A stretch of 64,000 bases of DNA, from assembly GCA_028753945.1 (NCBI GenBank), contig JAPNXP010000012.1, positions 1,984,001-2,048,000 on the forward strand, in the 5' to 3' direction. How positions within the stretch are numbered: position 1 is the stretch's first letter; the number at the start of each line of letters is the position of its first letter. Of this stretch, positions 11,728-23,654 are shown piece by piece. The notes under the pieces were generated by a model that was not told where the DNA came from, did not search any database, and saw only the letters and a list, made by a program, of their open reading frames with translations. A program made the position numbers and the translations under genes. Source of the stretch: Hexactinellida sp. DTS-2022. Lineage: Eukaryota; Porifera; Hexactinellida.

Positions 11728-12192
11728 CTAGAAGACATAAATAAAAATTTAGTGGAATATAGAATCGCAGGAAACATTCAGAGAGAAATAAAATTGGTTG
11801 AGTATATGTTGACTAATTTATGAATATAATGCTATTGGGGGAAATGAAGGATGGATAATTCATGGCTAAAATAATTCGATTTATCTACAACATCCAAATT
11901 CAAAAATTCGAACAATAGCCTACTATATTATGGTAGCATTACTTTACAAAAACTATTCATATTTCAGTAGTCATATTAAACTCAGAATTTAATTAAATAT
12001 TCTGCTTAAAACATGTATGACGACAATGTAGAATAAATGGGAAGAGATGACATAATCGTGACATAGGCTATAATAAGTGCTAAATTTTGTACCATGGATG
12101 TCGGTTAAGTCCATTGATTCTTTGGGAGAGCTGCTTTAGTTGAGGTTGTCATTAGTTATAATTATCTGAATTGTCACAGGTTAGGGTCGATT

Positions 12193-12275
12193 TTTAGTCT
12201 ATTGTAAACAAGTTAGAATTTGTTTTAGACTATTGTAAACAAGTTAGAAGTGTTTTAGACTATTGTAACAAATTA
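12193..12275. repeat. short tandem repeat, 3 units
   Basis: TTTTAGACTATTGTAA(A)CAA is followed by GTTAGAA and repeated three times with decreasing length (about 36, 33 and 29 bp). Confidence 0.75.
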
Positions 12276-12751
12276 GAATCAACTGTAAGTAGCATAAGAT
12301 ACAGCCATTTGTAAATACGCTCCCAATCCTGGTGATGCAATTTTCATACGCCTAAATCAAAAATAAATGTTACGGTATAGGAGAGGATTCAAATTATGCT
12401 CCTAAATTCAAAATTTCCCAAAATCATGCTCCAAAGGAGCGTCTCGCACTCCTGGATAATTCCTTGACTGTAAGCCTATTGCAACAGGTTAAAATCCATT
12501 GTAAGTATATTTGTTAGTTTTGCGTTAATTTGAATTGACAGTTAACTATTGTCACTCTATGAATTCTTATTTAACTGGATTATATAGCATCAGGTTAGAA
12601 AACATATCATATAGTATAATACATACTGTTTTTTGTAAACACTCGGCGGATATATATTCTGAGAGTGTTGATCTTTTAGAATAATGGAGTACACAATTAA
12701 AGAATTCAAACGCGCTACAGGTAGAGTTTTAAAAACTTCAAATGGACACAA

Positions 12752-12861
12752 GTACCTTATTATAAGAAATTAACGCGCCATGAAAATAATACGACGGAAT
12801 TAACGCGAATTGGAGCAATTCGCGTAATATAATGGTGCGTACATTTCCTATAATAAGGTAC
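12752..12861. mobile_element. 110-bp palindromic MITE
   Basis: The inverted ends GTACCTTATTATAAGAAAT and GTACCTTATTATAGGAAAT flank an interior with AACGCG words. No clear duplication is visible. Confidence 0.7.
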
Positions 12862-13639
12862 ATCAAGAAAGAAAGGTTTAATTAGAAGCCCGTAGGCTAA
12901 ATTGCACATACCAAAAAAATCCCAAATAATATTATAAGAAAAAAATACTTACAATAAAAGGAAGAAAAGAAATCTCCCAACTAAAACCCCAAATCAATTG
13001 GTCAATTAATAGGCAGGCATCCTGATACCCTGGAGGGTTCACATCGGAAAACAAGCTTTCTATCTACACCAGGATTATCCCACAGATAGCACCGTTGGAT
13101 TAGGAAGCCTACGACGGATTTAAAAATGTATACAAAATATATATACATAAATAGAAATACATAAATAATAATAATAAAAATTACGAAAAAGAGAATTAAC
13201 ATAAAAATCAAAAACAACAACGTTACATGAACACAAACAGCTAATATGCTAACATACGGGAGACTACCTCGTTCCCAGTAAACGCATTGTGCAATGGGTA
13301 GAAGGTGGAGAAGGAATTCTTAGGGTCAATAGCATCCGAACTGAACATCATCGCCGAAAACAATAGGGATGAAATGGATGCGATTTTATCAATAATCGCG
13401 AAACGGGTGTGGATGGGGATGTGGATGCGAATTTTAACCCCGCGGATTCGAATGCGGAGCTCCGTACCATCCCTTGATCACAACATAGCACAAAGGCTAT
13501 TAGAAAGGCGATATATAAAGGCGATGAAGTAATACCAAATTATATACAATGAACCGTACGACGTCAATGTTAGAGCATTCAAATAGTTCTAAATATTTTT
13601 TGTATAACTTTACAACAAAACTACTTACTAGACAAGTGT

Positions 13640-14340
13640 ATACATAAAAAGTTCGAAATATTCCCCTTCTGCATTTCCGCCAGTGAATCCCAACCTAGGG
13701 TCCAAGAGATGCATGGGAGAGGGATCCAGAGAATGTTTTTTAGGGGGTCCACGGTTAAAAAAGGTTGATAGTTGCAACAGGTCAACCGACTTGGAGAATC
13801 TTTTTTATACGCCCCTCTGTCGATCGAATCTAGGTAGTGATAAATCCAGGTTCCTAGTTCGTGTCGCGTAGGAAATTGCTGTCCTCCAAGATGTTTTTGA
13901 TTCAAGGAATAACCAGAAATCACAAGGTGATAGATCTGAGGAATAAGGGGGATGTTCAATCATTTCGAACCCAAAATCCTCAATAATACCCCTGACGAAT
14001 TTCGAAACGTGAGGTCTGGAGTTATCGTGAAGAATTTTGATACCTCGGCTCCGATATGCGGACGTCGCATTTTGTAGACATTCTCGACTTCTCTCAGGCA
14101 TTTGTATGCGGAAAATAATCCATTTAGTATTATCCTTTAGGGATAAGTATTTGAGTTATAGGCCCATATGCATCAAAAAGTATGCTGGAGAGAAATTTCT
14201 CGTCTCGGAAGTCAAACGTTCCTTTTCGGGGGGTAATAACCTTTTTTGAGCAAGGATTTGCTTTGTTGATTACGCTGAGTTTCAAAAATTTTAAATCTTC
14301 CGCGGGGTCCAGCCCAAGTTGATGGTATAATTACACCGGT
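13640..14340 (-). pseudogene. mariner-family transposase fragment
   Basis: On the minus strand the frame 13805-14101 encodes GIKILHDNSRPHVSKFVRG followed by HPPYSSDLSPCDFWLF. These are the second and third catalytic Asp of a Tc1/mariner DDD transposase. Exactly 34 residues separate the two Asp (D34D, the mariner signature). Upstream (about 14330-14100) another frame gives a KLMV..FDAYGPITQ-like segment. Downstream (13959-13650) a shifted frame gives LGGQQFPTRHELGTWI and YHYLDSIDRGAYKKD, as in mariner C-termini. Several frameshifts mean the copy is dead. It sits in intron 2 of the kinase gene. Confidence 0.85.
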
Positions 14341-14505
14341 CATGCCCCGGAATTGAACTAGAAGCTCCTCCCCTGCCCCCGGCTGGCCATATCCTGCGAA
14401 AGTCCCTGGACTCTATGTTAAATGCACACTAAAAATAATTAGAATTTAGAATATTCTGCAAAGGGAATAGACAACTCACGTCATAAAGAAGTGCTCGTGA
14501 CCGTA

Positions 14506-14825
14506 ATTTTATTTCGTTATAGGTGGAGTAAGTTATAAGCGGAGTTCGAGATTAAAAAGAGTTCATTGCAATTTGAATTTCGTTGTAACCGGAGTTCATT
14601 ATAAACGGATTTCGTTATAACCGGAGTTCGTTATAACCGGAGTAAATCAATAGCTTAGAAGCTATATGGGATTTAAATGGCTTCGTTAAAAGCGGTATTT
14701 CGTTATATCCATTTCGTTGTAAGAGAAGTTGTATTAATGTAATAAGATAGAAGGATTGCATTGAATGACTTCGTTGTAAGCAGGTACGTTGTTAAATTCG
14801 ACTTGGTTATAACGGGAGTGGACTG
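14506..14825. mobile_element. MITE of the TTCGTTATAACCGGAGT family, copy 1
   Basis: Repeated TTCGTTATAAC-GGAGTT words lead to the right end GTTATAACGGGAGT then GGACTG|TA. The same family, including its middle (AAATCAATAGC..ATATGGGATTTAAAT), hosts the MULE transposon at 51856-54025. The left edge is uncertain. Confidence 0.7.
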
Positions 14826-14888
14826 TATATTCAAATAATCTTTCAGTGATATTGAATATATTTCAAATTTGAAAATATACAATCCACT

Positions 14889-15360
14889 TACCTACCGAAA
14901 GTATTCGTACAGATCAACAATTTCCATGTTCATTTTGTTCATTCACCAACGTTTCGATAGAAGTACACAATAAATATGTTTGGATATGAGACTCATATAT
15001 TGGTAAATCAGGTTTAATTGTTTGGAAAAAAGGTTCTTTTAGCTTTTTATGAGGTATTAACCCAATTAACTACATAATGAGTTCAGAAAATATTTGTTTC
15101 TGTTTACCAAAAAAATAAATTTAAGAAAGCATTAATACAGTTTTGTATTCTAAGTGTCAGAATTACTCTTGCTGACAATTTTTGAAAAATTTCAACAATT
15201 AGTTATTAACTAACAATCACTTTAAAATTTGTGCCACCTGTGCTGTGCGACAAGTGGAAAATGGCCGTTTTGGGAATGTCGACTAGAGATGGCCCCAAAC
15301 ATTCGGGGACAGATTAATGTCCTAATAGGCCAGGAGCTGAATAATTTTGAAGGGGCTAAC
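14889..15360. mobile_element. Tc1-like element, left half
   Basis: The start CACTTACCTACCGAAAGTAT followed by TCGTACAGATCAAC matches the inverted end at about 17220-17350 and the ends of 23655-24640. CACTACC..CAAAAGTATTCG ends are typical of Tc1-type elements. The interior holds GTGCCACCTGTGCTGTG words shared with the copy at 23655. No transposase is seen. Confidence 0.65.
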
Positions 15361-15492
15361 CAGTTGACATTTCTATACACAATAAAACAGATTATATTTA
15401 TTCGGTAACAAAATATGTTTTTACATTATACAGCTATTTTACGTGCTTTTCTACATGCGAAAACATTAATCGTGGATTCCACATATATCACT

Positions 15493-15930
15493 TTCAAAAA
15501 CTGGACGGTTTCCAAATGTGATTTTTGTCAAATAGAGGCAACTTTTGGCAACCGCCAACAAATTGAGGTTTCAGCTCAAAATTTCTCACACCACGACAAG
15601 TTATGACGTCATGGTCACATTTCGAGAACACTGAAAATTCACTTAATCGCACATAATTCGCGCCCTTTAAGAGATAAAAATCTGAAAATTTAATAGAATA
15701 TGTACATTAATGATGCGGACACGTTGGTCACACCAGATCGCCACTATGCTATCTCATTATCGCAAGATGACATAATCATTAAAATTTCACATTGTTAAAT
15801 TTGACTATTTAGGCCTATTTACGCTTTATATCAGTATCAGGAGTGTATAAACCACACACCAACCGCTTCGCGGTTGGTGTGTGGTTGTGTTCTGCCGCGA
15901 AGCGACCTAGCAAGCGAAGCGCGATAGTAT
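15493..15930 (+). repeat. hairpin-ended repeat, copy B (5' truncated)
   Basis: Collinear with copy A from the ACTGGACGGTTTCCAAATGTG segment to the terminal hairpins (CCAACCGCTTCGCGGTTGG), ending GCGCGATAG|TA. The microsatellite start of the family is missing. It is inserted in or next to the hAT transposase pseudogene. Confidence 0.75.
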
Positions 15931-16430
15931 TTATTAAATCATCAGCTTTCTCACGCATCTGATTAGCGGCTAAAGAATCCAGTTGTGATAAATCAATATC
16001 TGTCTCACATAATACAATATGCTCCCTGTCTTTGATTCAAAGCTGCCACTAGTTTATCAATAATTGGAAGGAAATTTTTTCCTTAAATTCATTTGATTTA
16101 GAAAACTCAGCATCTTCCTTATTTCGGTTATGTATTCTCCGATGCTCTTTGATTAAGTGTCACAGTAATAAATAACTATATATTAATGCTCAAACTCTTT
16201 AAAATGAGAATAATTCTTTCATTGATTCTAGCACATTGTGGCTGTATTCAAATACAGACTTGCATCTTGAATACATATTGTAGTCTTATTAAACTGAATC
16301 AGTTTTGTAGACCAAATTTGTAACACTATTCCTGTTGACAAAAGATTCATTATTCCAACTCAAAACGTTTACATAACAGGTTTCTCAGATTCATATTCAA
16401 CATTAGTACAAGTACTTCTTTAACATTATA

Positions 16431-16633
16431 CAGTTCAAACCGGTTTTTTCTAACCATTTCTTTTCAGATAAAAATAGTAAGAAAAAACCGATAGTTAGAA
16501 AAAAACAATAGTTAGAAAAAACCGATGAAAAATACAGTATAGTTTGAATTTATTACAAAATATTGCATTACTAATAGTTAGAATAAACCGATAAGTTAGA
16601 ATAACCCGAGTTAGAATAAACCGGTTTCGACTG
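16431..16633. mobile_element. 203-bp MITE, TA target, in the hAT pseudogene
   Basis: The ends CAGTTCAAACCGGTTTTTTC and CAGTCGAAACCGGTTTATTC are inverted with TA on both sides. The inside repeats the word GTTAGAAAAAACC. The family is related to 1414-1586. Confidence 0.85.
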
Positions 16634-16733
16634 TATAACCTTTTAGTAAGGCACCTACTGCATCATGATGAGCAGACCATTGTGTGTCTGAAAGTTTTTC
16701 AAAGTTGCGAATTTAAAATGTCTTATCAAACTA

Positions 16734-16901
16734 CAGTCAACTGAGCTTAATAGAGCCACCGGTTAATAGGTTTCTCCGCTTAATCGGGTCAAAAATTAAC
16801 AGGATTTACAGGACAGAATTACAGTTTGGCTTACAATGTTTTCGATTAATCGGGTCAAAACAACCTGGTCCCGATGTGGCTATATTAAGCGGAGTCGACT
16901 G
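16734..16901. mobile_element. 168-bp pogo/Tigger-like MITE
   Basis: The ends CAGTCAACTGAGCTTAATAG and CAGTCGACTCCGCTTAATAT are flanked by TA and TA. Internal TTAATCGGGTC words relate it to 378-904. Confidence 0.85.
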
Positions 16902-16989
16902 TAATCTGAAATATAGTATTTTCGAGATTGAATAGTAGCTTATTATACCAAATGTTTGGGACCATATTTAGACGACATTTCCAAAGTGA

Positions 16990-17350
16990 CCTGATAACTC
17001 CTGTTTAAAGTGATCGTAGGTAAACAACAAATTGTAGGAATGTTTTGAAAATTGGCAACAACAGTAATTCTGACATGTAGAATTTAAAACTGCATTGAGG
17101 ATTTCTCAATTCGAAACACTTTTTGGTGAACAGAAAGAAATATTTAATGAGCTCATTATCTAGTTAATTTAGTAAAGATCTCAAAAAAATTAAAAATTAA
17201 AAGTATTAACCAAAACCAGCCCTGACCTGATATATGTATATGAGTCTCACCATATCGAAACCCAATTTAGTGATATAAACCGTTCTATTGTAATATTGTT
17301 GAGTGTACAAAATTAACGTGGAAATTACTGATCTGTTTGAATACCTTTGG
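16990..17350. mobile_element. Tc1-like element, right half
   Basis: It matches the right part of 23655-24640 (GTAGGAATG..TAATTCTG..AAAACTGCATTGAGGA) and ends GAATACCTTTGGTAGGTGAGT. It interrupts the hAT frame right after its FIPIYS segment. Only this half is present here, because hAT sequence resumes at about 16980. Confidence 0.65.
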
Positions 17351-17565
17351 TAGGTGAGTATATTGGAATAAATCTAAGAAATCGTTCCATTGAACCTGTC
17401 GGTAATACAAAGCGAATTATTAGTGAAAGTTGATTTATGTGCGAAATGTCCGGTGTGGAGTCCACACAAACAGAATAGTACTTAGCAGTCTTGATTTCTC
17501 ATATAATTTGTCGGAGAACTTGTTGTCCAATTACTTGGATATATTCATAAGATATTGTTGGTGGC

Positions 17566-17813
17566 CATGGCCGTAAACTTCATCTAATTATCCAGGGTGC
17601 CACGACACTGTTCATCCCCTAGTTATATATTTTTATGGATAACTATTCATTTTGTGTCTTAATTAAAAAATTATTTAGCCGCCATCTGCTAAATTAAGTT
17701 TGTGGGGTTAATTTCGTTTTGAAAATGCCAGGGTGCCAGACACCTTTGGCACCATGGCATCACAGCCGCCAGGGTGCCAGGCACCCGCCGCACACCCCAA
17801 GTTTACGCCCCTG
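17566..17813. mobile_element. 248-bp hAT-like MITE, TSD TTGGTGGC
   Basis: A perfect 8-bp duplication TTGGTGGC (17558-17565 and 17814-17821) brackets the ends CATGGCCGTAAACTT and CAGGGGCGTAAACTT. The interior has repeated CAGGGTGCCA-ACACC words. It is inserted in the hAT transposase reading frame after KGRG. Confidence 0.9.
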
Positions 17814-18372
17814 TTGGTGGCCTCGCCCTTTGTTCGCATGTTTTTGAATTTGGTCTGCAAGGAATGACTCATACTCAGCAAATAACTCGAGACAACCAAA
17901 AAAATTACCATTATGAACAACTACCACGAAATTAAAGACCTTTTGAAGAAAGCATCTTGATTATACTTAAAATTCTCTGGAGAACTTGATGCAAATACTT
18001 CTTGTAGACCCCTATACATATATAGAATATTGCTCAATTAGACTTTCATCTATAACTCCACAAGTGATTTAGCGCAAAATAAGTTTTTGAATAGATGTTT
18101 TATGCAACTGACTGTCTTCATGGCGAAGTAAATCCCTGAATGCATGCATCCAGTATGAATAACCAATTGTTAGTAATCGAGAAGTTATGTATGGTGTTTT
18201 GCGCAATATGCTGCATAAAGTTTTCACAAGGAAATGTCCTCTCTGAGGATGAGTCGCTATGCATGTGCTGCTACCAGCAAACACTTTTTGCACAAAGTAG
18301 TCGCGTGAACCATCAGTAATTTCCATTTCACAACATAATTTGAGAATAATGGTTCTTCTTGAAGGTAAATAC

Positions 18373-18678
18373 CACGGTTGCCGTGGGAATGGAATTTCCA
18401 TTCCCATTCCCATCCCATTCCCATAGGAATCCTGTGGGAATCCCCATAAGGAATCCCATAGGGGAGTATAATATACATACGTATACATAAAAAACTATTT
18501 AATTACTAAAGCAGATTCGTATCAATAGTAAAGCCTATATTAATTAAGGATGGCCTAATGAAACCATATTCGAATATCCCATGGGGATCCCCACAGGGGA
18601 AAATCTGATTCCCATTCCCATCCCATTCCCATGGGTATGGGGATCCCCATGGGAATTCCCATACCCACGGCAACTCTG
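18373..18678. mobile_element. 306-bp hAT-like MITE, TSD GTAAATAC
   Basis: A perfect 8-bp duplication GTAAATAC (18365-18372 and 18679-18686) brackets ends of the CAGAGTTGCCGTGGG type (left CACGGTTGCCGTGGG). Most of the arms is the simple repeat CCCATTCC and its complement. Long frames here (for example 18069-18488 minus) only partly reflect the hAT protein. Confidence 0.9.
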
Positions 18679-19479
18679 GTAAATACACAGTCAAAATATT
18701 CAGTTTCACCAAAAACCGTAACGGTAGAACAGATGGAGATTCTGCTATTCAGGGTGAAGAGGTTTAATTATTCACGTTCCGAATGGGATGTTGACGATCT
18801 GTATGTACTTTCTTGCATATTCCTTCATTTTCATTGGAGTATTTCGTAGAGCAAAACCCGGTCATTTTTCTGGACTTTCTAAAAGTTCCTGTAGTTTGCT
18901 TTTTTCTTGACGCTTAGCCTTTGATTTGTCCCAGCCACTAAAATATTTTTTCATATTTCTCTTCTCGAAATATCAAAATGGAATAATAAGGAATGAACAA
19001 ATAAAAAGTACAATCGAAACGGAATATAAAGCAATTAAATAAATTGCAAATACAAAGTATGCTGGTGGATCACATCATCATGTTATAGTTAATAAGGTAT
19101 GCACAGTCATAGCCTACTATATAAAGGCCATTTCACTGCTTTGGACCAGGGATAAGATAAAGGCGGGTTTATTTTTCTAACTGTAACCAATTACCTGATT
19201 AATACTAGACTCATTATATCAACTACACATATCAAAGTTTTATATATGGGTCATAGTTGTCTCCCAACATAAATTCAAGCTCAAGTAGTATTATTACATG
19301 CAAACTAGATAGTATAATTATGAAAACTAAGCAAATATTTAGAGGAATCTCTCATGATTTTCTTTGGGGTAGGTAATTGGAACAATAATACAATATGGTT
19401 CTTTGCCTTGTTGCTGTTAAGTAACAATTGGCTACTGTTGCTAAAATTAAATTAATAAATTGATTTTCCATCTGTACTA

Positions 19480-20390
19480 AGCATCTATACACTCATCAAC
19501 GAAGTCTTCGCACTTTTCACTATCGAGTTTTAGGAGGGGGAGTTGCTTGAATCCGATCGAAAACATAATTGTAAACACTTTCCAAGGTGTAAATACCACA
19601 TTTAGCACGTAATTGGAAGGGCCATTTTAAGCAGCCACGATCAAAAAGGCCAATCAAAAGGCAAAAGTTATAATTCGGGTCTTCAATTTCCATTCAATTC
19701 CGTATATTTTCAGTGAGTACTGAACAACGATCGGGGTACAAATCTGAGATTTTAGACAATTTCCTTAATAAGAAAGGCAGCATATTCTCCGATAAATGCA
19801 AGAGGTTGTCTTGTGGATGAATTCAGGAAAAATCTTCAAAAGAGTGGCCACAGACATTATGTGTGAAATCACAATTCTCCAGATGGCTGCGATAAAGATA
19901 ATCTTCATGGGTTTCGAAGCTGCTGATAAATTCCATAAACGAATCTCTATCTTTATGGACATAATCTTTCCTATTATACAACTTGAGAATATTAGATACA
20001 ATACAAATAAGCCATACAAATAAGCCCTCTCATTTTCCAGGACTTGACGAACCAATACATTGTAGTTTTACATCTGTAATCTCGTTCCTTGAGACGAACT
20101 CCCTTCCAAGAGTGTTGATTAATCAATCAATGTCCATATTTATCGGTTTTCAAACATCCAGCTGATTGAGAGATTCGCAAGGGTTCCACGATTATAACAC
20201 TTTAACTTGAAGAAACTTGTCAATAGTAATAATGTTTTGGACTGAAATGACAATATTTGATGTCTTATTAACAATATAAATGTGGTATCAAGGTGCCAAA
20301 AAACAATCCTTGGAGATCTTAATGTCAGATGATTTAGAGACAGTGAATTTTCTCTGTGTTCTTCGTACAAGTCAACACTCTGTTTCATTG
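19480..20390 (-). pseudogene. P/THAP9-like transposase C-terminal remnant
   Basis: On the minus strand a segment reads LPFLLRKLSKISDLYPDRCS, then EDPNYNFCLLIGLFDRGCLKWP. The second resembles the FxxLxDRGGLxxPS motif near the C-terminus of P-element/THAP9-type transposases. Other frames (20140-20388, 19765-20055) are probably its broken neighbours. Identification rests on this one motif and on the surrounding inverted repeats, so the family call is tentative. Confidence 0.4.
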
Positions 20391-20744
20391 CCTATATACA
20401 ATAACATAAAACAGGTTAAAATACAAAACTTTTACATTTAGCACAACTTGACATACTTGGATCAGTAAATCACGCTCCTTTAGTCTCTATCAAGCCGCTG
20501 ATACTTGATAGTGCAGTGTGATTAAGACGATCAGGGCCACTAGGAAGGTATTTAGGTACTGCGCTTTACTTCAATGTAGCTTTATTGGTCGTATCTTCGT
20601 TTGGCCATCATGTCAAGATAAGTTTGTGTGTCAATGATATCATCAGGATCAAAGTGTTTAGCACAAACGAAAATGTTTTCAGTGTGTGAAGATCTAGCAT
20701 ATAATTACATAATTACGCATGATTAATTAAAGAGCATCCATATA

Positions 20745-20888
20745 TGTAGACGGTCTATATAAAAAGCCCATACAAATAAGCCAAAAAATTGTCGACCGTC
20801 TATAAATTCTGTAGACCAAAACCCTGCCGTCTATGGGTATTACTAATGTATATGTAAGAAAACCTGGTCTAGAAATAGACGGTCTACA
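20745..20888. mobile_element. 144-bp MITE, TA target
   Basis: TGTAGACGGTCTAT starts the left end and TGTAGACCGTCTAT the right end (inverted), with TATA outside both. It is nested in the P-like element. Confidence 0.75.
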
Positions 20889-22110
20889 TATAAGTTATTT
20901 ATTAATTAAAGTATGTAAGTGATGTTAAGCTTAAAGGAAAACTGGTAAGTAATTAATTAAGCATGTCCAACTAGTAAAGATATACTCACCATCTCTATGC
21001 AGAAAACGTTTTCATTTATCATTTATATCTTGCGGCCCAGAAGGAAGTGAAATACTGCAACACCACTATGGTCACTATAGTATCCAGTAGCACATCTGGG
21101 AGCAGAATAAGTGTTGGGCATGAGTTCAGGATATAAATAAACAAGGAGCTAGCATTAAAAGGCAAAGTATGATTGAATTAAAGAGAATTTGTAATTAGAA
21201 TAACTAATATTGACACACGAATCTCGTTAACTATTTTTCTAAACCAGAAAAGCATTTATAGTTTTAATCAAAATATGTATATTTACATTATGGGTATACA
21301 AGAAAATCGCCTTCATCTTATCCCTGGTCCAGGCGCATTTGGCTCAGTGAAATGGCCTTATGTTTAGTAGGCTATGGCACAGTGTAATAAATAAAACAAA
21401 AAGTAATGATAACTAACAAAAATTAATCTAATAATGAAACCTAAACTATTGTTTAGTCAAAGATTAATTGGACACATGTAGAGTTAAAGTAAATGCATAT
21501 AAATCATTGTCATTTTCCAAGAAATAGTCAAGAAAGAATTTGCCATAAGCATATGAAATCCAAGGCTTCTTCTGCCCAACCAAACCAAAACTTTACTAAG
21601 CCTTCGGGTCTATGTCACAACGCGGTGGGCCTATTTTGAAAATGGGTCTAGGGCCGAAAATTTGTAAACCCCAGAAATCACCAAGGTGAAACCACCAAGA
21701 AACCACCAAGGTGTAACGCCCTTTAAGTTGTATGAAATTATGAATTAATTGTGTCAATGAAAGACCAAAAAATATTCAGGAATTCTGGAGGGTTGGAATT
21801 TTTTAAATCAGCATAAAAATGCCATCTAGTCAGGGCTGGATTAGCGAATAAGTATACCGGCAGTAGGTTCCGTACTTTGGGGCCCCAAAAATATATATTT
21901 AAGTGAATGGACAGGGGCCGGTCAGATTAGTCAGGTTCAACATGATAAATTCAAATATCGAAGCTCCTGGTCTTTGGTAACAAATAAACAAGGGATTTAT
22001 AAGTAATTTGCATTGGTGTATGTATTTTTAATTATTCGGAATTTGTGTAACACATAGAACTTGACAGAGACCCAAGGATATTAATTAACATATTCGGGAG
22101 GAGGGGGACA

Positions 22111-22140
22111 AAGATAAGTGCACCGGGGTGCACTTATCTT
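22111..22140. repeat. 30-nt near-perfect palindrome
   Basis: The arms AAGATAAGTGCACC and GGTGCACTTATCTT are perfect complements separated by GG. This could be a cruciform or hairpin element end, or the remnant of a tiny MITE. Confidence 0.8.
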
Positions 22141-22668
22141 GAAACTAAAGTCATTGTTTATGAAGGCGAACGTCAATTTTCAAATTTACAATTCTCAAAA
22201 GTTGTCTAAGGAGTCCCAGTCGAAAAATCTCGAAAATCCGTAAAATAAGACGAAGTCAGCAGAATTCCTTTCGAAAGCAATATTAACAAATTTTTTGCTA
22301 AAATTATGCAAATAAAGATGGAAACCTTATAATTTACAATAAAAGAACTTCTCTATTCCATTAAATGAATATAGTACTTGCTACTGTGCCGATTACAAAT
22401 TAGTGGGCCAGTATTAAAATCACTGCCCATATTTTATTATTTCAAAGTAGACGGTGCCCTGGAAACACCCTTATAGAGTGAGAGCTGAAACATGTCATGT
22501 AGGTTCGGTATCAGGGTTGGGTTCAATTATAATTACAACAATTACGCTATCTTTAGAATTTCAATTACAATTACAATTACAATTATAAGGATTTGTGTTT
22601 CCAATTACAATTATAGGGATTTTAGTTTTTCAATTACAATTACAATTACAATGACAATTGAACTCAAC

Positions 22669-22788
22669 CAGTGGCGGATCCAAGGGGGTTGGGGGGGCAC
22701 GTGCCCCCCTGAATTATAACCTGCCCCCCTAGTTCACTAGTAACACCCTATACTTCCCCCCTCGGATTTGTCTCTGGATCCGCCTCTG
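22669..22788. mobile_element. 120-bp hAT-like MITE, GGCGGATCCA ends
   Basis: The ends CAGTGGCGGATCCA and CAGAGGCGGATCCA are inverted. The flanks AACTCAAC and AAGGCAAC agree at 6 of 8 positions. It is rich in CCCCCC and GGGGGG runs. Confidence 0.8.
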
Positions 22789-22964
22789 AAGGCAACCCCT
22801 GAAAAATCATGCGTACCAGTTTTATCATAAAGGAACACTAAATGTCTACTCAGTACTCACTGGAGTCTAAAATATACTAGTAATTTCAATCTAAGTGTTT
22901 GTTTCCACTTATAAATAATCGACAATTTTTCCGTATACATTTATGAACAAAGTATTTTATTTAA

Positions 22965-23074
22965 CCCTCGTCTGGCTAGGAATGTAAAATTGAAACTGAA
23001 AGTTAATTGAATTTCAATTGAAAGTGAAAGTGGGGTTTTTCTATTTATACCTTTTACCCCAAGCCAGCCGAGGG
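22965..23074. mobile_element. 110-bp piggyBac-type MITE, TTAA target
   Basis: TTAA lies on both sides (22961-22964 and 23075-23078). The inverted ends are CCCTCGTCTGGCT and CCCTCGGCTGGCT. TTAA plus CCC ends is the piggyBac pattern. Confidence 0.85.
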
Positions 23075-23654
23075 TTAAGATTGGCAATATGGATTAGTGC
23101 TTTTCAATTACAATTACGTACAATTACAATTATAGGGATTTGTGTTTTTCAATTTCAATTACAATTACAATTATGTCAAAAACGTAATTAATTGTAATTG
23201 AATTAATTACAATTATAATTGAACCCAACCCTGTTCGGTATGACCGAAAATTTGCACCTGGAGTTAGGATTTTCGATCAACAATATTTTACACCTATTTA
23301 AACAAACTATGGATGATAACATGAAATAATGAGATGGGACCTTTTTCAATTTTATAACCTTTGGGCCATGGGGATGTAACAAATTTAAAATCTGTCCATA
23401 GATCCAGCCAAGATTGGGGTGCCAACCTCCCTTGTTTCCTCACACTTCAGATTCAGTTAGAATGATAAATTTAATTATATTGTTTGCGATAAATATCGAT
23501 TCTAATTGTGAGGTCTAGCAGGCTTCAAATTAAATATAGCATGTTATACAATGGATTAAAGCTAATAAATTAAATAAAGGAATTTGCTTGGAATAAATTA
23601 AATTCACTGTGGATACTAAGGTCAATTAATGAGTTAATTAGTTATATATTAAAT

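Larger units (their letters stand above)
11728..13600. other. intron 2 sequence with small repeats only
   Basis: No gene is seen. It contains the tandem repeat at 12193 and the MITE at 12752. Frames such as 13002-13220 and 13305-13532 are low-complexity or unrecognised. Confidence 0.5.
15935..18954 (-). pseudogene. hAT transposase, TTF/ZMYM type, multiply interrupted
   Basis: Read on the minus strand. A start at 18954 gives MKKYFSGWDKSKAKRQEKSK, a typical N-terminus of TTF-zinc-finger hAT transposases. After a MITE (18373-18678) the TTF segment GYSYWMHAFRDLLRHEDSQLH appears, split by only a short gap. Next come NGNFFGCLELFAEYESFLAD and KHANKGRG, a second MITE (17566-17813), then EYIQVIGQQVLRQII and CVDSTPDISHINQLSLIIRF. 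The Asp at 17460-17462 (DSTPDIS) is the first catalytic residue of hAT enzymes. Farther on, KLSDTQWSAHHDAVGALLKG (about 16640-16710) and DIDLSQLDSLAANQMREKAD (about 15935-16010) are C-terminal hAT segments. Stops and shifts make it a fossil. At least five younger elements lie inside it. Confidence 0.8.
19102..21384. mobile_element. P-like element with long inverted ends
   Basis: The left end CACAGTCATAGCCTAC..TATATAAAGGCCATTTCACT and the right end (reverse complement) CACTGTGCCATAGCCTAC..AAGGCCATTTCACTG share more than 50 bp, including GGACCAGGGATAAGAT. The right flank begins TAATAAAT and the left flank holds TAATAAGG, so an imperfect duplication is possible. The interior has a P-like C-terminal fragment on the minus strand. 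Its TATATAAGG motif and GGACCATGGA-like block also occur in the palindromes at 43344 and 55788. Confidence 0.6.
22512..23233. mobile_element. hAT-like MITE, TSD TTCGGTAT, with AATTAC repeats
   Basis: A perfect 8-bp duplication TTCGGTAT (22504-22511 and 23234-23241) brackets inverted CAGGGTTGGGTTCAATTATA ends. The arms are a simple (AATTAC)n repeat. Two younger MITEs (22669-22788 and 22965-23074) lie inside. Confidence 0.9.

Noticed and set aside
18069..18488. 139-codon minus-strand frame as a single gene
   Set aside because: It fuses part of a hAT TTF domain with the CCCATTCC arms of a MITE bounded by the GTAAATAC duplication.
19102..21384. CACAGTC and CACTGTG ends as another RAG/Transib element
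   Set aside because: The ends continue CATAGCCTAC rather than GGGC, no 5-bp duplication is seen, and the protein fragment inside looks P-like.
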